From positions 62,001-126,000 of the forward strand of contig NZ_JAFCJZ010000009.1 in NCBI RefSeq assembly GCF_018130765.1: a stretch of 64,000 nt of DNA, written 5' to 3'. The number at the start of each line of letters is the position of its first letter. Positions within the stretch are counted from its first letter, which is position 1. Under the pieces are notes generated by a model. That model was given only the letters and a program-made list of their open reading frames with translations. It was not told the origin of the DNA and did no database searches. The translations under genes and the position numbers were made by a program. This DNA comes from Bradyrhizobium iriomotense. GTDB lineage: Bacteria > Pseudomonadota > Alphaproteobacteria > Rhizobiales > Xanthobacteraceae. Shown here in pieces: positions 34,143 to 45,005 of this stretch.

Positions 34143-36041
34143 TCACTGGTTCGCGCCGGTCACCTGCGCGAAGGCGGCCTGATTAATGGTGGTCCCGATG
34201 TCGGTTTCAAGCTTGTTGACGTAGGCGGCGACCTGCTCCTCGGTCTGGGCACGGTCGAGGCTGTCCTTCAGCTTCTTGACTGCGTCGGAGGCGGCATCGA
34301 CCGCGGGGGCGACGATGTCGGTGACGCGGAACACGATCACCTCGCTGCCGCCGCTCACGGGCGTCTGTCCGACGCCGTCCTTGGCGGCGCGGAACGCGGC
34401 CGCCACGACGGTGCCGGGCACGCCGGCGGGCGAGTCGTCGCGCTTGAAGCCGGACGCGGTCTCGACCTTGGCGCCGAGCGCTGCCGCCTCGTCCGCGAGC
34501 TTGCCGCCCGCTTCGAGCTTCTGCACCATCTCGGTCGCCTTGGCCTTCAGCTTGGTCGCGATCTGGTCCTGGCGCCAGCGCGCCTCCACCTGGTCGCGGA
34601 CCTCGTCGAGATTGCGGTCGCGCGACGGCGTGATCGCAATCACGTCGTACCAGACATAACCGCCCTTGAACGAGATCGCGTCGTTGTCGACGCCGACATC
34701 GGTGTTGAAGGCCTGCGACACCACGTCGAGGCCCTGCGGGATGTTGGCCACCGGCTGTCCGTTCGGGGCGCGGCCGGAGCGGTCGACGGCGTCGATGGTC
34801 ACGGCGGTGAGGCCGAGCTTTTGCGCCGCGTCGATCACGCTGGAGCCGCCGCCGCGCTCGTCCTCCATCTTGTCGCGGAGGTCGGCGACCTTGACGCGCG
34901 CGCGCTCAGTCGCGATCTCGCGCTTGATGTCGCCGGCGAGCTTCGCGTAGTCGGCCTCATTGCCCGGCTCGATCTTGTCGACCTTGACGATGGAGGTGCC
35001 GAGGGCGCCCTGGATCGGCTGGCTGATCTCACCTGCGGGCAGCGCGAAGGCCGCATTCCCGACCGCGGGGTCGAGCGCCGACTTGGTCACCAGTCCAAGG
35101 TCAACGTCGGAAGCGCTCAGCCCGCGCTCCTTGCCGAGATCCTCGAACGACATTCCGCCGGCGAGGCGCTCGCGTGCAGTCTTCGCCTCAGCCTCATTGG
35201 GAAACACGATCTGGTGGACCTGGCGCTTCTCCGGCGTGCCGAGCCGGTCCTTGCGCTGCTCGAACAGCTTCTTCGCGTCCTCGTCGGACACGTCGCTCCA
35301 TTTGCCGATCTCTTCCGGCGAGATCACGACGAAGGAGATCTTGCGATATTCGGGCGCGCGGAACTGGACCTTGTGATCCTCGAAATAGGCGGCGAGCGCT
35401 TCGGGCGAGGGCGCATCGATGGTGCCTGCCTGCGCGGCGTCGAGCCTGACGAATTCGATGGAGCGCTGCTCGTTCTGGAAGCGCGTCAGCACGTCGATCA
35501 TGGCCTTCGGCGGCTCGAGGCCGGCCCCGATCGTGCCGGTGATCTGCCGGCGCAGCGACACCTTGCGCTGCTCGGCGACGTAGCGCTGCTCGGTGTAGCC
35601 GAAATTGCGGATCACGGCCTGGAAGCGGTTCGCATCGAAGTTGCCGCCGACACCCTTGAAGTTGGGGTCGTTCATGATGACCTGGCGGATCTGCTCGTCG
35701 GACTGGCCAAGCCCGAGCCGGCGCGCCTCTTCGTCCAGGGCGGCTTCCGCGATGGTCTGCTGCAGCACCTGGCGGTCGAGGCCGAAGGCACGGGCCTGGT
35801 CTGGCGTCAGCGGCCGGCCGAACTGGCGGCTGATCTGCTGCAGGCGGTCGGTGTAGATCTGCCGGAACTCGTTCAGCGAAATCTCGGTGCGGCCGATCTT
35901 GGCCACCGTGGACTGGCCAAAGCCCTTGAAGATGTCGGCGATGCCCCAAATGCCGAAACTGACAATCAACACGCCCATCACCACGGCCATAATGGTCTTG
36001 CCGAGCCAGTTTGATGAGGCCTTGCGCATTCCTCGAAGCAT
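34143..36041 (-). CDS. PpiD-like membrane-anchored parvulin peptidyl-prolyl isomerase
   Basis: A 632-residue periplasmic folding factor anchored by one N-terminal helix (MAVVMGVLIVSFGIWGIADI, about residues 18-37). A SurA-type N-terminal domain follows (about 55-200), then a parvulin-type PPIase region (about 230-350) and a long coiled C-terminal portion (to about 630). Similar proteins assist outer-membrane protein folding at the inner membrane. The ATG at 36041 (MLRGMRKASSNWLGK) is preferred to a TTG nine bases earlier. It lies upstream of trpD in the same direction, and is divergent from tpiA. Confidence 0.88.
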   Translation of the reverse strand: MLRGMRKASSNWLGKTIMAVVMGVLIVSFGIWGIADIFKGFGQSTVAKIGRTEISLNEFRQIYTDRLQQISRQFGRPLTPDQARAFGLDRQVLQQTIAEAALDEEARRLGLGQSDEQIRQVIMNDPNFKGVGGNFDANRFQAVIRNFGYTEQRYVAEQRKVSLRRQITGTIGAGLEPPKAMIDVLTRFQNEQRSIEFVRLDAAQAGTIDAPSPEALAAYFEDHKVQFRAPEYRKISFVVISPEEIGKWSDVSDEDAKKLFEQRKDRLGTPEKRQVHQIVFPNEAEAKTARERLAGGMSFEDLGKERGLSASDVDLGLVTKSALDPAVGNAAFALPAGEISQPIQGALGTSIVKVDKIEPGNEADYAKLAGDIKREIATERARVKVADLRDKMEDERGGGSSVIDAAQKLGLTAVTIDAVDRSGRAPNGQPVANIPQGLDVVSQAFNTDVGVDNDAISFKGGYVWYDVIAITPSRDRNLDEVRDQVEARWRQDQIATKLKAKATEMVQKLEAGGKLADEAAALGAKVETASGFKRDDSPAGVPGTVVAAAFRAAKDGVGQTPVSGGSEVIVFRVTDIVAPAVDAASDAVKKLKDSLDRAQTEEQVAAYVNKLETDIGTTINQAAFAQVTGANQ

Positions 36042-36264
36042 TTGGTCCAACTTGTTTGGTCAGGAGGGGAACGGGAGCGCGTCTTAATGCAGATTCCGCA
36101 AAAGCGCGTCACCAAATTGATAGATCATCATAAAGTGGCGGCTTTCCACCCGCAACCTCAGGTCATGCGACGGCGAGAAGCTGCGGTTAAAAGCCTCTGG
36201 TCTCTGGAACTGCGACAGGTCCTCTGCTAGCGCATGAACAAACCTCATATCGCTGGAAATTGAC

Positions 36265-37020
36265 ATGACCGACGCCATTCGACCGCTGATCGCCGGGAAC
36301 TGGAAAATGAACGGCCTGAAGGCCCAATCTGCCGAATTCGACGCCATGCTCAATGGCGCGGCAGATGTGGTCGCCAAGGCCGACCTGTTGGTCTGCCCGC
36401 CGGCGACCCTGGTTGCCGCCTTCGCCGAGAAGGCGCGGGGCAAGAAAGTTGCGGTGGGGGCGCAGGACTGCCATCCGAAGACCTCCGGTGCCCATACCGG
36501 CGATATCGCCGCCGAAATGCTGGCGGATGCGGGCGCGACCGCCATCATTGTCGGCCATTCCGAGCGCCGCGCCGACCATGGCGAGGGCGATGCCCTGATC
36601 CGTCAGAAGGCCGAAGCGGCCTGGCGGGCGGGGCTGACGGCGATCGTCTGCATCGGCGAGACCCAAGGCCAGCGTGACGCCGGCAAGACCCTGGACATCC
36701 TGCGCGGCCAGCTCGATGGCTCGCTCCCCGATGGCTCGACCGCCGCCAATCTGATCGTGGCCTATGAGCCGGTCTGGGCGATCGGCACGGGCCTGACCCC
36801 CACGGCCCAGGATGTCGAGCAGATTCATGGGTTTATCCGGGAACTCCTGACCTCGCGGTTCAAGGCCGAGGGCGCGAAGATGCGGATCCTCTACGGCGGC
36901 TCGGTCAAGCCCTCGAACGCGGCCGAGCTGATGGCGGTGAAAAACGTCAACGGCGCTCTGGTCGGCGGCGCCAGCCTGAAGGCGGCCGATTTCCTTGCGA
37001 TCGCGAAGGGCTGCCCCTAG
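36265..37020 (+). CDS. tpiA: Triosephosphate isomerase
   Basis: Interconverts dihydroxyacetone phosphate and glyceraldehyde 3-phosphate. The 251-residue product has the GNWKMNG start with the active-site Asn and Lys, the catalytic His in IIVGHSERRADHGEGD, the catalytic Glu in AYEPVWAIGTG, and LYGGSVKPSNAAEL for phosphate binding. Full length. It is divergent from the ppiD-like gene with about 220 bases between, and a hairpin terminator lies after the stop codon. Confidence 0.97.
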   Translation: MTDAIRPLIAGNWKMNGLKAQSAEFDAMLNGAADVVAKADLLVCPPATLVAAFAEKARGKKVAVGAQDCHPKTSGAHTGDIAAEMLADAGATAIIVGHSERRADHGEGDALIRQKAEAAWRAGLTAIVCIGETQGQRDAGKTLDILRGQLDGSLPDGSTAANLIVAYEPVWAIGTGLTPTAQDVEQIHGFIRELLTSRFKAEGAKMRILYGGSVKPSNAAELMAVKNVNGALVGGASLKAADFLAIAKGCP

Positions 37021-37045
37021 CTAATCCAAAGCTTTGGTTCAGGGC

Positions 37046-37076
37046 CGATCGGGGGTGGCAATACCCCCTCCGATCG
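37046..37076 (+). terminator. Probable tpiA terminator hairpin
   Basis: CGATCGG (37046-37052) pairs with CCGATCG (37070-37076), and GGGG with CCCC inside it, with one bulged base. It begins 25 bases after the tpiA stop. A 12-base palindrome, CCAAAGCTTTGG, lies just before it (37026-37037). Confidence 0.55.
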
Positions 37077-37160
37077 TGTAACACCGCGCAACTTCAGGAA
37101 AACCCCGCGAAGCGCGATCGGCCGCCGTCAGGCGCCGCCCGCTTGTGACGGAAGGACACT

Positions 37161-37547
37161 ATGCAGACCGTTGTCATCGTCATCCACCTCATGATCGTCG
37201 CCGTCATGATCGGCGCCGTCCTGCTTCAGAAGTCGGAAGGCGGCGGCCTCGGCATGGGCGGCGGCGCGGGCTTCATGTCGAGCCGCGGCACCGCGAACCT
37301 CCTGACGCGGACCACCGCGATCCTGGCTGCGGGCTTCTTCCTCACCAGCATGTTCCTGTCCTGGCACGCGGGCTACAGCCGCGCGCCGTCGTCGATCATC
37401 GGCACGCCGGCATCGCAGGGCCAGCCGGCGGGCGGATCGCCGCTCGCACCCCCGACCTCGGGCGGCATCCTGGATACGCTCAAGAAGGCCGACGAACAGC
37501 AGCAGGCGCCGGCTCCGACCGGCCCGCAGGTGCCGCGTTCGCAATAA
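37161..37547 (+). CDS. secG: Preprotein translocase subunit SecG
   Basis: A small membrane subunit of the SecYEG protein export channel. The 128-residue product has two hydrophobic helices (residues 2-20 and about 52-72) separated by the conserved loop LLQKSEGGGLGMGGGAGFMSSRG, the SecG signature. The C-terminal part is a longer Pro/Gln-rich tail typical of alphaproteobacteria. It lies between tpiA and pyrG, the common rhizobial order. Confidence 0.94.
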   Translation: MQTVVIVIHLMIVAVMIGAVLLQKSEGGGLGMGGGAGFMSSRGTANLLTRTTAILAAGFFLTSMFLSWHAGYSRAPSSIIGTPASQGQPAGGSPLAPPTSGGILDTLKKADEQQQAPAPTGPQVPRSQ

Positions 37548-37713
37548 AGCAGGGGGGCCATGCAGGGCGGTGGCTACCGTCCTGCATCAGAAATCCCCAT
37601 CAAGGCACTGTCACCACTCTTAGTTTCGGCTCACCCACAGGCCCGCAAAATCTTTGGGGCGGAAGACGAATCGCTTTGGCGAATCGAATTCGAGGGATTA
37701 GAGGTTAAGTCCC

Positions 37714-39345
<1,632 letters not shown>

Positions 39346-39349
39346 TGGT

Positions 39350-40012
39350 TCAGCGCGCGGCGGAGTAGTCGCGCGCGTGATGCATCGGCGCGAGCGCGAC
39401 CCGCGCCGATGGTTCAGGCGCCAGTGTTCCCGCAATCAGCTTCATCTGCGGCCGCCGCGTCAGCCGGTAGACGGCGGCGGGCGGCACGTTCAGCAAAGCG
39501 CGGTCCACGAGCTTCGCGCGCAGGCCCAGCCGGTCGAGCACGGGCCGCGGCACCGGGCAGCTCATGCCATAGGTGAACTGGTAGAAGGCGCCACCTGGGC
39601 GCATATAGCTGAACGCGCCGCTGAGGATCGAGATGACCTTGCGCCTCGACATATTGAGCAGCGGCAGGCCGCTCACGACCGCGCCGACGGGTGCGCCGTC
39701 GTAAAGGCGCTCGGTCGCAAGCCGCGCTGCGTCCATCCACAGCACGCGCGATCCGGGAAAGCGCATCTGCAGGAGCTTCATGAAGTCGGAGCCGTATTCG
39801 ATCAGCGTGAGGTCCTGCGGCCGGACGCCGCGCTTGAGCAGCTTGTAGGTGAACGCGCCGGTGCCGGGCCCGAGCTCGAGAATCGGTCCCGTCGTTGCAC
39901 TGATCTCGCGCGTGATGAGATCGGCGAGCGCGGCACCCGATGGTGCGATCGCGCCGACCCGACGCGGGGACGACATCCAGGACAGGAAGAACGAAAGAAA
40001 ATCGTTGGGCAT
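39350..40012 (-). CDS. PmtA-like SAM-dependent phospholipid N-methyltransferase
   Basis: A 220-residue methyltransferase with the motif I loop ILELGPGTGAFTYKLL near residue 45, acidic motif II LIEYGSDF, and the SGLPLLNMSRR segment typical of rhizobial phosphatidylethanolamine N-methyltransferases (which make phosphatidylcholine). Start is at ATG 40012 (MPNDFLSFFLSW), with GGAG five bases before it. It lies on the same strand as a two-component system that could regulate it, suggesting lipid modification in response to a signal. Exact lipid substrate not shown by sequence alone. Confidence 0.8.
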   Translation of the reverse strand: MPNDFLSFFLSWMSSPRRVGAIAPSGAALADLITREISATTGPILELGPGTGAFTYKLLKRGVRPQDLTLIEYGSDFMKLLQMRFPGSRVLWMDAARLATERLYDGAPVGAVVSGLPLLNMSRRKVISILSGAFSYMRPGGAFYQFTYGMSCPVPRPVLDRLGLRAKLVDRALLNVPPAAVYRLTRRPQMKLIAGTLAPEPSARVALAPMHHARDYSAAR

Positions 40013-40119
40013 GCGCACTCCGGCATCTTGATTTGCACCTCAATGGAGGTGCGGCGCATGCAGTGTCGCGAGAGCGCATTGCGACAGCATTGCGCTGTCG
40101 GACGCGAATACCAATTGAA

Positions 40120-41496
40120 TCAGCTCTGCCGCATCGGCGGCAGCGTGATCCGGAAACAGGCGCCGCCGTCGGGCCCGTCCGCCACCGAGACGTGGCCGCC
40201 ATGGAGCTGCACGATCTCGCGCACCATGTTGAGGCCGAGGCCGGCACCGCGATCAAGCGGCGTCAGCCGGTAGAACGGCTCAAAAATCTGCTCGCGCTGA
40301 TCAGTGGGGATACCGGCGCCTTCATCGGTGACCTCGATGCTCGCAGGCTTGCTGACGCGAATCCCGATCGTGCCGCGGCGCGGGCCATGCTGGATCGCAT
40401 TCTGCACGAGGTTGGTGAGCGCGCGCTCCAGCGCCGCCGCATCGCCGATGGTTTCGACCGGTGTCGCCGGCGCATCGAGGGCCAGCTCGTAGCCGGCGGC
40501 GATCGCCAGCGGCGCGAGGTCGGCGGCGACGCTTTGCGCAACGGCGGCGAGATTGACGCGCGTGAACGGATGGCCGCAGCGGTCGAGCCGCTGGATATCG
40601 AGCAATTGTTCGGCAAGCGTCGCCAGCCGCGCCGCATCCTCCAGCAGGCGGGTCTTGTCCGGCCCCGGGGCCAATGACTCCAGCCGCGTGTTCAGGATCG
40701 CGATCGGCGTGCGCAGCTCGTGCGCGGCATCCGCGACGAAGCGCTTGTGGCGGGCATAGCCCTGGTCGAGCCGCGCCAGCGCGTCGTTGATCGCGGTCAC
40801 CAGCGGCACGACCTCCAGCGGAATCCGCTCCACCGGCAGCCGCGCGCCGCGTTGATGGATGTCGATGCGCCGCGCCTCGTCCGCTGCGGTATCGAGCCCC
40901 CTGAAGGCGCGCTGCACGATCATCGGCGTCGCAATGAAAGTCGCCGTTCCCATCAGCAGCAGGCCGGGCAGGGCGATGCCGAGGAATGCAAGCGATGTCG
41001 TGAACAGCGCCTTGGCGCCGGTCAGACGTCCTTGTGTCGCCGTGATGACCTGCACATTGCCCGCATCGGTGTCGACCCGCTTCAGCCGCGCCGCCGGCTT
41101 GCGCGGATCGTCCTCGAACATCTGCCAGCCGAGCCGCGCCTGGCTGATCTGGTCGAGGCCGTTGCCGATCGCGGCGAATTCGGCCGGCACAGTGCCTTCG
41201 CTGAGCGAATGTCCCTGCTTGTCGCGGACCAGGAACCAGAGGTCCGGCGTCTCGCTGCGCAACTGTTGCAGCTCGGCCGTCGGCCGCAAGGCCAGTCCAC
41301 CTTGCGCCTCGCGCGTGAGCGCGCGCTGGACGACATCGATGACGCGGTCCTCGTCGCGCCCGGCCAGCACGAAGCCGGAGGCGCAAAGCCCCGCGAGGAC
41401 GACGGCAACCAGCGCGACCAGGATCGCGGCCTGAAGCGAGAGCAGGCGCCAGCTCAGGCGCGAGCGCAGGCAATAGGGATCGTCGTGTTTGCTCAT
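40120..41496 (-). CDS. Sensor histidine kinase
   Basis: A 458-residue membrane sensor kinase. Two TM helices (about 20-45 and 160-185) enclose a periplasmic sensor; a HAMP-like stretch follows. The dimerisation domain has the phosphorylated His in AHELRTPIAIL, and the ATPase domain shows NLVQNAIQHGP (N box), VTDEGAGIP (G1) and GAGLGLNMVREI (G2). The ATG at 41496 is supported by GAAGAAGC upstream. Its response regulator gene lies 10 bases upstream, so the two form one operon. Closest in style to the QseC/TctE group; signal unknown. Confidence 0.92.
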   Translation of the reverse strand: MSKHDDPYCLRSRLSWRLLSLQAAILVALVAVVLAGLCASGFVLAGRDEDRVIDVVQRALTREAQGGLALRPTAELQQLRSETPDLWFLVRDKQGHSLSEGTVPAEFAAIGNGLDQISQARLGWQMFEDDPRKPAARLKRVDTDAGNVQVITATQGRLTGAKALFTTSLAFLGIALPGLLLMGTATFIATPMIVQRAFRGLDTAADEARRIDIHQRGARLPVERIPLEVVPLVTAINDALARLDQGYARHKRFVADAAHELRTPIAILNTRLESLAPGPDKTRLLEDAARLATLAEQLLDIQRLDRCGHPFTRVNLAAVAQSVAADLAPLAIAAGYELALDAPATPVETIGDAAALERALTNLVQNAIQHGPRRGTIGIRVSKPASIEVTDEGAGIPTDQREQIFEPFYRLTPLDRGAGLGLNMVREIVQLHGGHVSVADGPDGGACFRITLPPMRQS

Positions 41497-41506
41497 GTTA
41501 GCTTCT

Positions 41507-42184
41507 TCAGGCTGGCAGCTTCTTGAGGAGATAGCCGACGCCGCGAATACCGTGGATCTCGATCCCTGCGTCGGCGTCCGCGAGCTTTCGCCTGAGCCGC
41601 GAGACATGCGTGTCGAGTGCGTTGGACTGGATCTCATCGTCGAAATTGTAGACAGCCTCTTCGAGCGCCGAGCGCAGCACGGTCCGGCCCATGCGGCGGA
41701 TCAACGCCTCGAGCACCAGCAGCTCGCGGCGGGGCAGCTCGAACGGGGCGCCGTCGATGCTGGCTTCGCGATGGCCGAGATCGAAGGCGAGGCGGCCGGC
41801 GCGGATGATTTCGGGGGAGAGGCCCGCGGGCCGCCGCAGCACGGCGCGCAGCCGCGCCAGCAGTTCCTCGACTGCAAACGGTTTTGGCAGATAGTCGTCG
41901 GCGCCGCCGTCGAGCCCGGCAATGCGGTCGGCGAGTTCGCCCCGCGCAGTCAGGACGATGATCGGCACGCCGTCGGCGCGCGCGCGGAGCTTTGGGATCA
42001 AGGCGAGGCCGTCGCCGTCAGGAAGCTGGCGGTCGAGCAGGACCGCGGCATGGACGTCGGCGGAAATGGCCTCCTCCGCCTCGGCGAGCGTTGGCGCGTG
42101 GTCCACCACCATGTCGTAGCGCTTCAGCGCCGAGGCCAGCGCGCCGGCCATTTCCGCTTCATCTTCGACGAGCAAAATCCGCAT
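41507..42184 (-). CDS. OmpR-family response regulator
   Basis: A 225-residue regulator. The receiver domain (1-118) has the acidic pocket in LLVEDEAEM, the phosphorylated Asp in LLDRQLPDGDGL and the Lys in DDYLPKPFAVEEL; the winged-helix DNA-binding domain (about 125-225) ends ALDTHVSRLRRKL and IRGVGYLL. ATG 42184 gives the canonical start MRILLVEDE. It pairs with the histidine kinase downstream on the same strand. Confidence 0.94.
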   Translation of the reverse strand: MRILLVEDEAEMAGALASALKRYDMVVDHAPTLAEAEEAISADVHAAVLLDRQLPDGDGLALIPKLRARADGVPIIVLTARGELADRIAGLDGGADDYLPKPFAVEELLARLRAVLRRPAGLSPEIIRAGRLAFDLGHREASIDGAPFELPRRELLVLEALIRRMGRTVLRSALEEAVYNFDDEIQSNALDTHVSRLRRKLADADAGIEIHGIRGVGYLLKKLPA

Positions 42185-42371
42185 GTAAGGGCACCTAGAC
42201 CGCAACTGAGCCTTTGTAGCGGCCCGATCATTGCGGCAGCATTGCGGGAGTCTGGAGCAGCGCCGGAAGCTCAAGCCATGCGCAGAACGCTACAGGGGCG
42301 GCCGGGCGGGGCTCAAGACACCGTCGGGGCCAGCCGCTATAACCGCCGGACCTGTTCAGGGAGGAACATGA

Positions 42372-42698
42372 ATGATCTACGAAATGCGTCAGTATCGCTG
42401 CGTGCCGGGCCGCCTGCCGGCGCTCCTGAAGCGGTTCGAGACGGTGACGCTGAAGCTGTGGGAGAAGCACGGCATCAAGCAGGCCGGGTTTTTCACCACG
42501 CTGATCGGCGAATCCAACCAGGAACTGACCTATTTCCTGGCCTGGGAGTCGCTGGCCGAGCGAGAGACGAAGTGGGGCAAGTTCATGACCGATCCGGACT
42601 GGATGAAAGCGCGCGCCGAGAGCGAAGCGGACGGCCAGATCGTCGCCAACATCGTCAGCCAGATCCTGGCGCCGACTGCCTTCTCGGCGGTGAAGTAG
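42372..42698 (+). CDS. NIPSNAP-family protein
   Basis: A 108-residue ferredoxin-like alpha/beta protein starting MIYEMRQYRCVPGRLPALLK, with the NIPSNAP pattern: KLWEKHGIKQAGFFTTLIG, ELTYFLAWESLAERE and WMKARAESEADG. Family members bind hydrophobic ligands or act in membrane-linked processes; function unknown. It is transcribed rightward between the divergent response regulator and kdsA. Confidence 0.9.
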   Translation: MIYEMRQYRCVPGRLPALLKRFETVTLKLWEKHGIKQAGFFTTLIGESNQELTYFLAWESLAERETKWGKFMTDPDWMKARAESEADGQIVANIVSQILAPTAFSAVK

Positions 42699-42824
42699 GA
42701 ACCTGCCGCTGCAAGGGCGGCGCCGGGAGCCCCGGCGCAACCCAGATATTCGGATGGCCCGGGGCGAATGGGGTTGATCCGACCCTCATGGCGGCTATGG
42801 TCGCGCCGAAACGAGGGATTTGCC

Positions 42825-43688
42825 TTGAGCTCTTCGACATCAGCGGCGCCGGTCGTCACCATTGGCAGGGTCAAATTCGGCAATGATCTGCCGATCTCGA
42901 TCATTGCTGGACCCTGCCAGCTTGAAAGCCGCCAGCATGCGCTGGAAGTGGCCTCCGCGCTCAAGGAGATCGCGGCGCAGCTGAACATCGGGCTCGTCTA
43001 CAAGACCTCGTTCGACAAGGCCAACCGCACCAGCGCGTCGGCGGCGCGCGGCCTTGGGCTCGCGCAGTCGCTGCCGATCTTCGCCGAGATCCGGTCTTCG
43101 CTCGGGCTGCCTGTTCTGACCGACGTGCACGATGCCGCGCAATGCGCCGAGGTGGCGCAGGCGGTGGACGTCCTGCAGATCCCGGCCTTCCTGTGCCGGC
43201 AGACCGATCTCCTTCTTGCTGCTGCTGCGACCGGCAAGGTCGTCAACGTCAAGAAGGGCCAGTTTCTGGCGCCGTGGGACATGGCCAACGTCGTGACCAA
43301 GATCACCAGCGCCGGCAATCCCAACGTGCTCGTCACCGAACGGGGCGCCTCCTTCGGCTACAACACGCTGGTCTCCGACATGCGCGCGCTGCCGATCATG
43401 GCGCGCACGACCGGCGCGCCCGTGATCTTCGATGCCACCCACTCGGTGCAGCAGCCGGGCGGGAAGGGCACGTCGTCGGGCGGCGAGCGCGAATTCGTAC
43501 CGGTGCTGGCGCGCGCGGCTGTTGCGGTCGGCGTTGCCGGCGTCTTCATCGAGACCCATCCCGATCCCGATCGTGCGCCCTCTGACGGTCCCAACATGGT
43601 GCCGCTGCGGGAGTTCGAGGGGCTGATCGCCAGGTTGATGGCGTTCGACGCGCTGGCCAAGAGTACCCCAAAGGGCACCACGCGCTAA
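42825..43688 (+). CDS. kdsA: 3-deoxy-D-manno-octulosonate 8-phosphate synthase (metal-type)
   Basis: Condenses arabinose 5-phosphate with PEP to make KDO-8-phosphate for lipopolysaccharide. The 287-residue product shows IIAGPCQLES with the Cys that marks the metal-dependent class, KTSFDKANRTS, TDVHDAAQC, and DATHSVQQPGG. A TTG at 42825 is chosen since GAGGGA stands upstream and the family start fits (SSSTSAAPVV); ATG 42768 adds about 19 non-conserved residues. Its stop overlaps the start of the next gene (TAATG). Confidence 0.93.
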   Translation: MSSSTSAAPVVTIGRVKFGNDLPISIIAGPCQLESRQHALEVASALKEIAAQLNIGLVYKTSFDKANRTSASAARGLGLAQSLPIFAEIRSSLGLPVLTDVHDAAQCAEVAQAVDVLQIPAFLCRQTDLLLAAAATGKVVNVKKGQFLAPWDMANVVTKITSAGNPNVLVTERGASFGYNTLVSDMRALPIMARTTGAPVIFDATHSVQQPGGKGTSSGGEREFVPVLARAAVAVGVAGVFIETHPDPDRAPSDGPNMVPLREFEGLIARLMAFDALAKSTPKGTTR

Positions 43689-44896
43689 TGCACCAGCCTG
43701 TGACCAGGCCGTCTCAAGACCAGAAATTTCCGCCCGCGATCAACATCATTGCGCTCGCCGGATTCTCGGCGGCACTGTCGACACGCGCGCTCGATCCCGT
43801 CCTGCCGCATGTTGCGGATGATTTCGCGATCAGCATCGCGACGGCCGCGAGCATCGCGGCCGGTTTCGCCCTGATCTACGCGCTAGTTCAGCCGGCGATT
43901 GGAGCTGCCGCCGATCTTTTCGGCAAGGCGCGATTGATGACGGCGTGCCTGGCGCTGCTCGGCGTCGCCTGCATCCTGGGCGCGCTCGCCAGCTCCTTCT
44001 CGGCCCTGTTCGCAAGCCGCATCCTGGCCGGCATCGCCGCAGGCGGCGTGTTTCCGGTCGCGCTCGGCCTGACGTCCGACCTCGTTGCGCCCGCCAAGCG
44101 GCAGGTTGCAATCGGACGCACGATGGCGGGCTCGATGACCGGCAATCTGCTCGGCTCATCCGCCAGCGGAATCATCGGCGATTTCATCGGCTGGCGCGGC
44201 GTGCTCGTGATCCTCGGTGTGCTTGGCCTGATCGCGGCCGCAGCGGTGGCGGCAGGCTTTCGCGGTGCCGCGCTGACGACGCCGCCAAAGACGGATTTGA
44301 AGACGTTGCGGCAGGGCTACCGCACGATCTTCTCCAATCCCAACACGCGCTTCTGCTACTCGGCCGTGTTCATCGAAGGCTGCTGCGTGCTCGGCCTGTT
44401 TCCCTTCATCGCCGCGTTCCTGTTCGATCTCGGTGAAAAATCGCTCTCGATCGCGGGCATCGTGATCGCGGGGTTTGCGGTCGGCGGGTTGCTCTACACC
44501 CTCACCGTATCGCGCATGCTGCCGCGGCTCGGCGTCAAGGGCATGATGATCGCGGGGGCGAGCCTCGTGGCGTTGCAGCTCGGTGCGCTCGCCTTCGGTC
44601 CCGGCTGGAAGCTGCAATTCGCCAGCATGCTGGCGATGGGCTGGGGCTTCTACATGATCCATGGCTGCTTGCAGGTGTTCGCCAGCGAGCTGTCGATCGG
44701 AGCGCGGGCGACCGCGATGTCGCTGCATTCGTTCTTCTTCTTCATGGGGCAGACGGTCGGGCCGCTCGCCTACGGCTTCGGGCTCCAGCATGCCGGCAAG
44801 GAGCCGACCCTGCTCGCGAGCGCCGCGATCATGGTGGTGCTGGGCCTCGTCTGCGCCCGGCTGCTCAAGCCGCGGGCCCCCTCCGACGCGCGCTGA
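43688..44896 (+). CDS. MFS transporter
   Basis: A 402-residue inner-membrane protein with 12 predicted helices. It has the DHA1-like layout: the helix 1 segment starting FSAALSTRALDPVLPHVADDF, GAAADLFGKARLM in loop 2-3 and RILAGIAAGGVFPVALGLTSDLV in helix 4, with a second-half HSFFFFMGQTVGPLAYG. The substrate, perhaps a drug or metabolite, is not readable. It overlaps kdsA by one base and is probably co-translated, but there is no obvious functional link to KDO synthesis. Confidence 0.88.
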   Translation: MHQPVTRPSQDQKFPPAINIIALAGFSAALSTRALDPVLPHVADDFAISIATAASIAAGFALIYALVQPAIGAAADLFGKARLMTACLALLGVACILGALASSFSALFASRILAGIAAGGVFPVALGLTSDLVAPAKRQVAIGRTMAGSMTGNLLGSSASGIIGDFIGWRGVLVILGVLGLIAAAAVAAGFRGAALTTPPKTDLKTLRQGYRTIFSNPNTRFCYSAVFIEGCCVLGLFPFIAAFLFDLGEKSLSIAGIVIAGFAVGGLLYTLTVSRMLPRLGVKGMMIAGASLVALQLGALAFGPGWKLQFASMLAMGWGFYMIHGCLQVFASELSIGARATAMSLHSFFFFMGQTVGPLAYGFGLQHAGKEPTLLASAAIMVVLGLVCARLLKPRAPSDAR

Positions 44897-45005
44897 AGTC
44901 CATTCGGGGACGTAAGCGGTGCGTCGTCCCTCACCATGACACCATCGGCAACGTATACATGGCACACGAATTGCTTTTATTCTGGGCAAATCGAGGTGTG
45001 AGATC

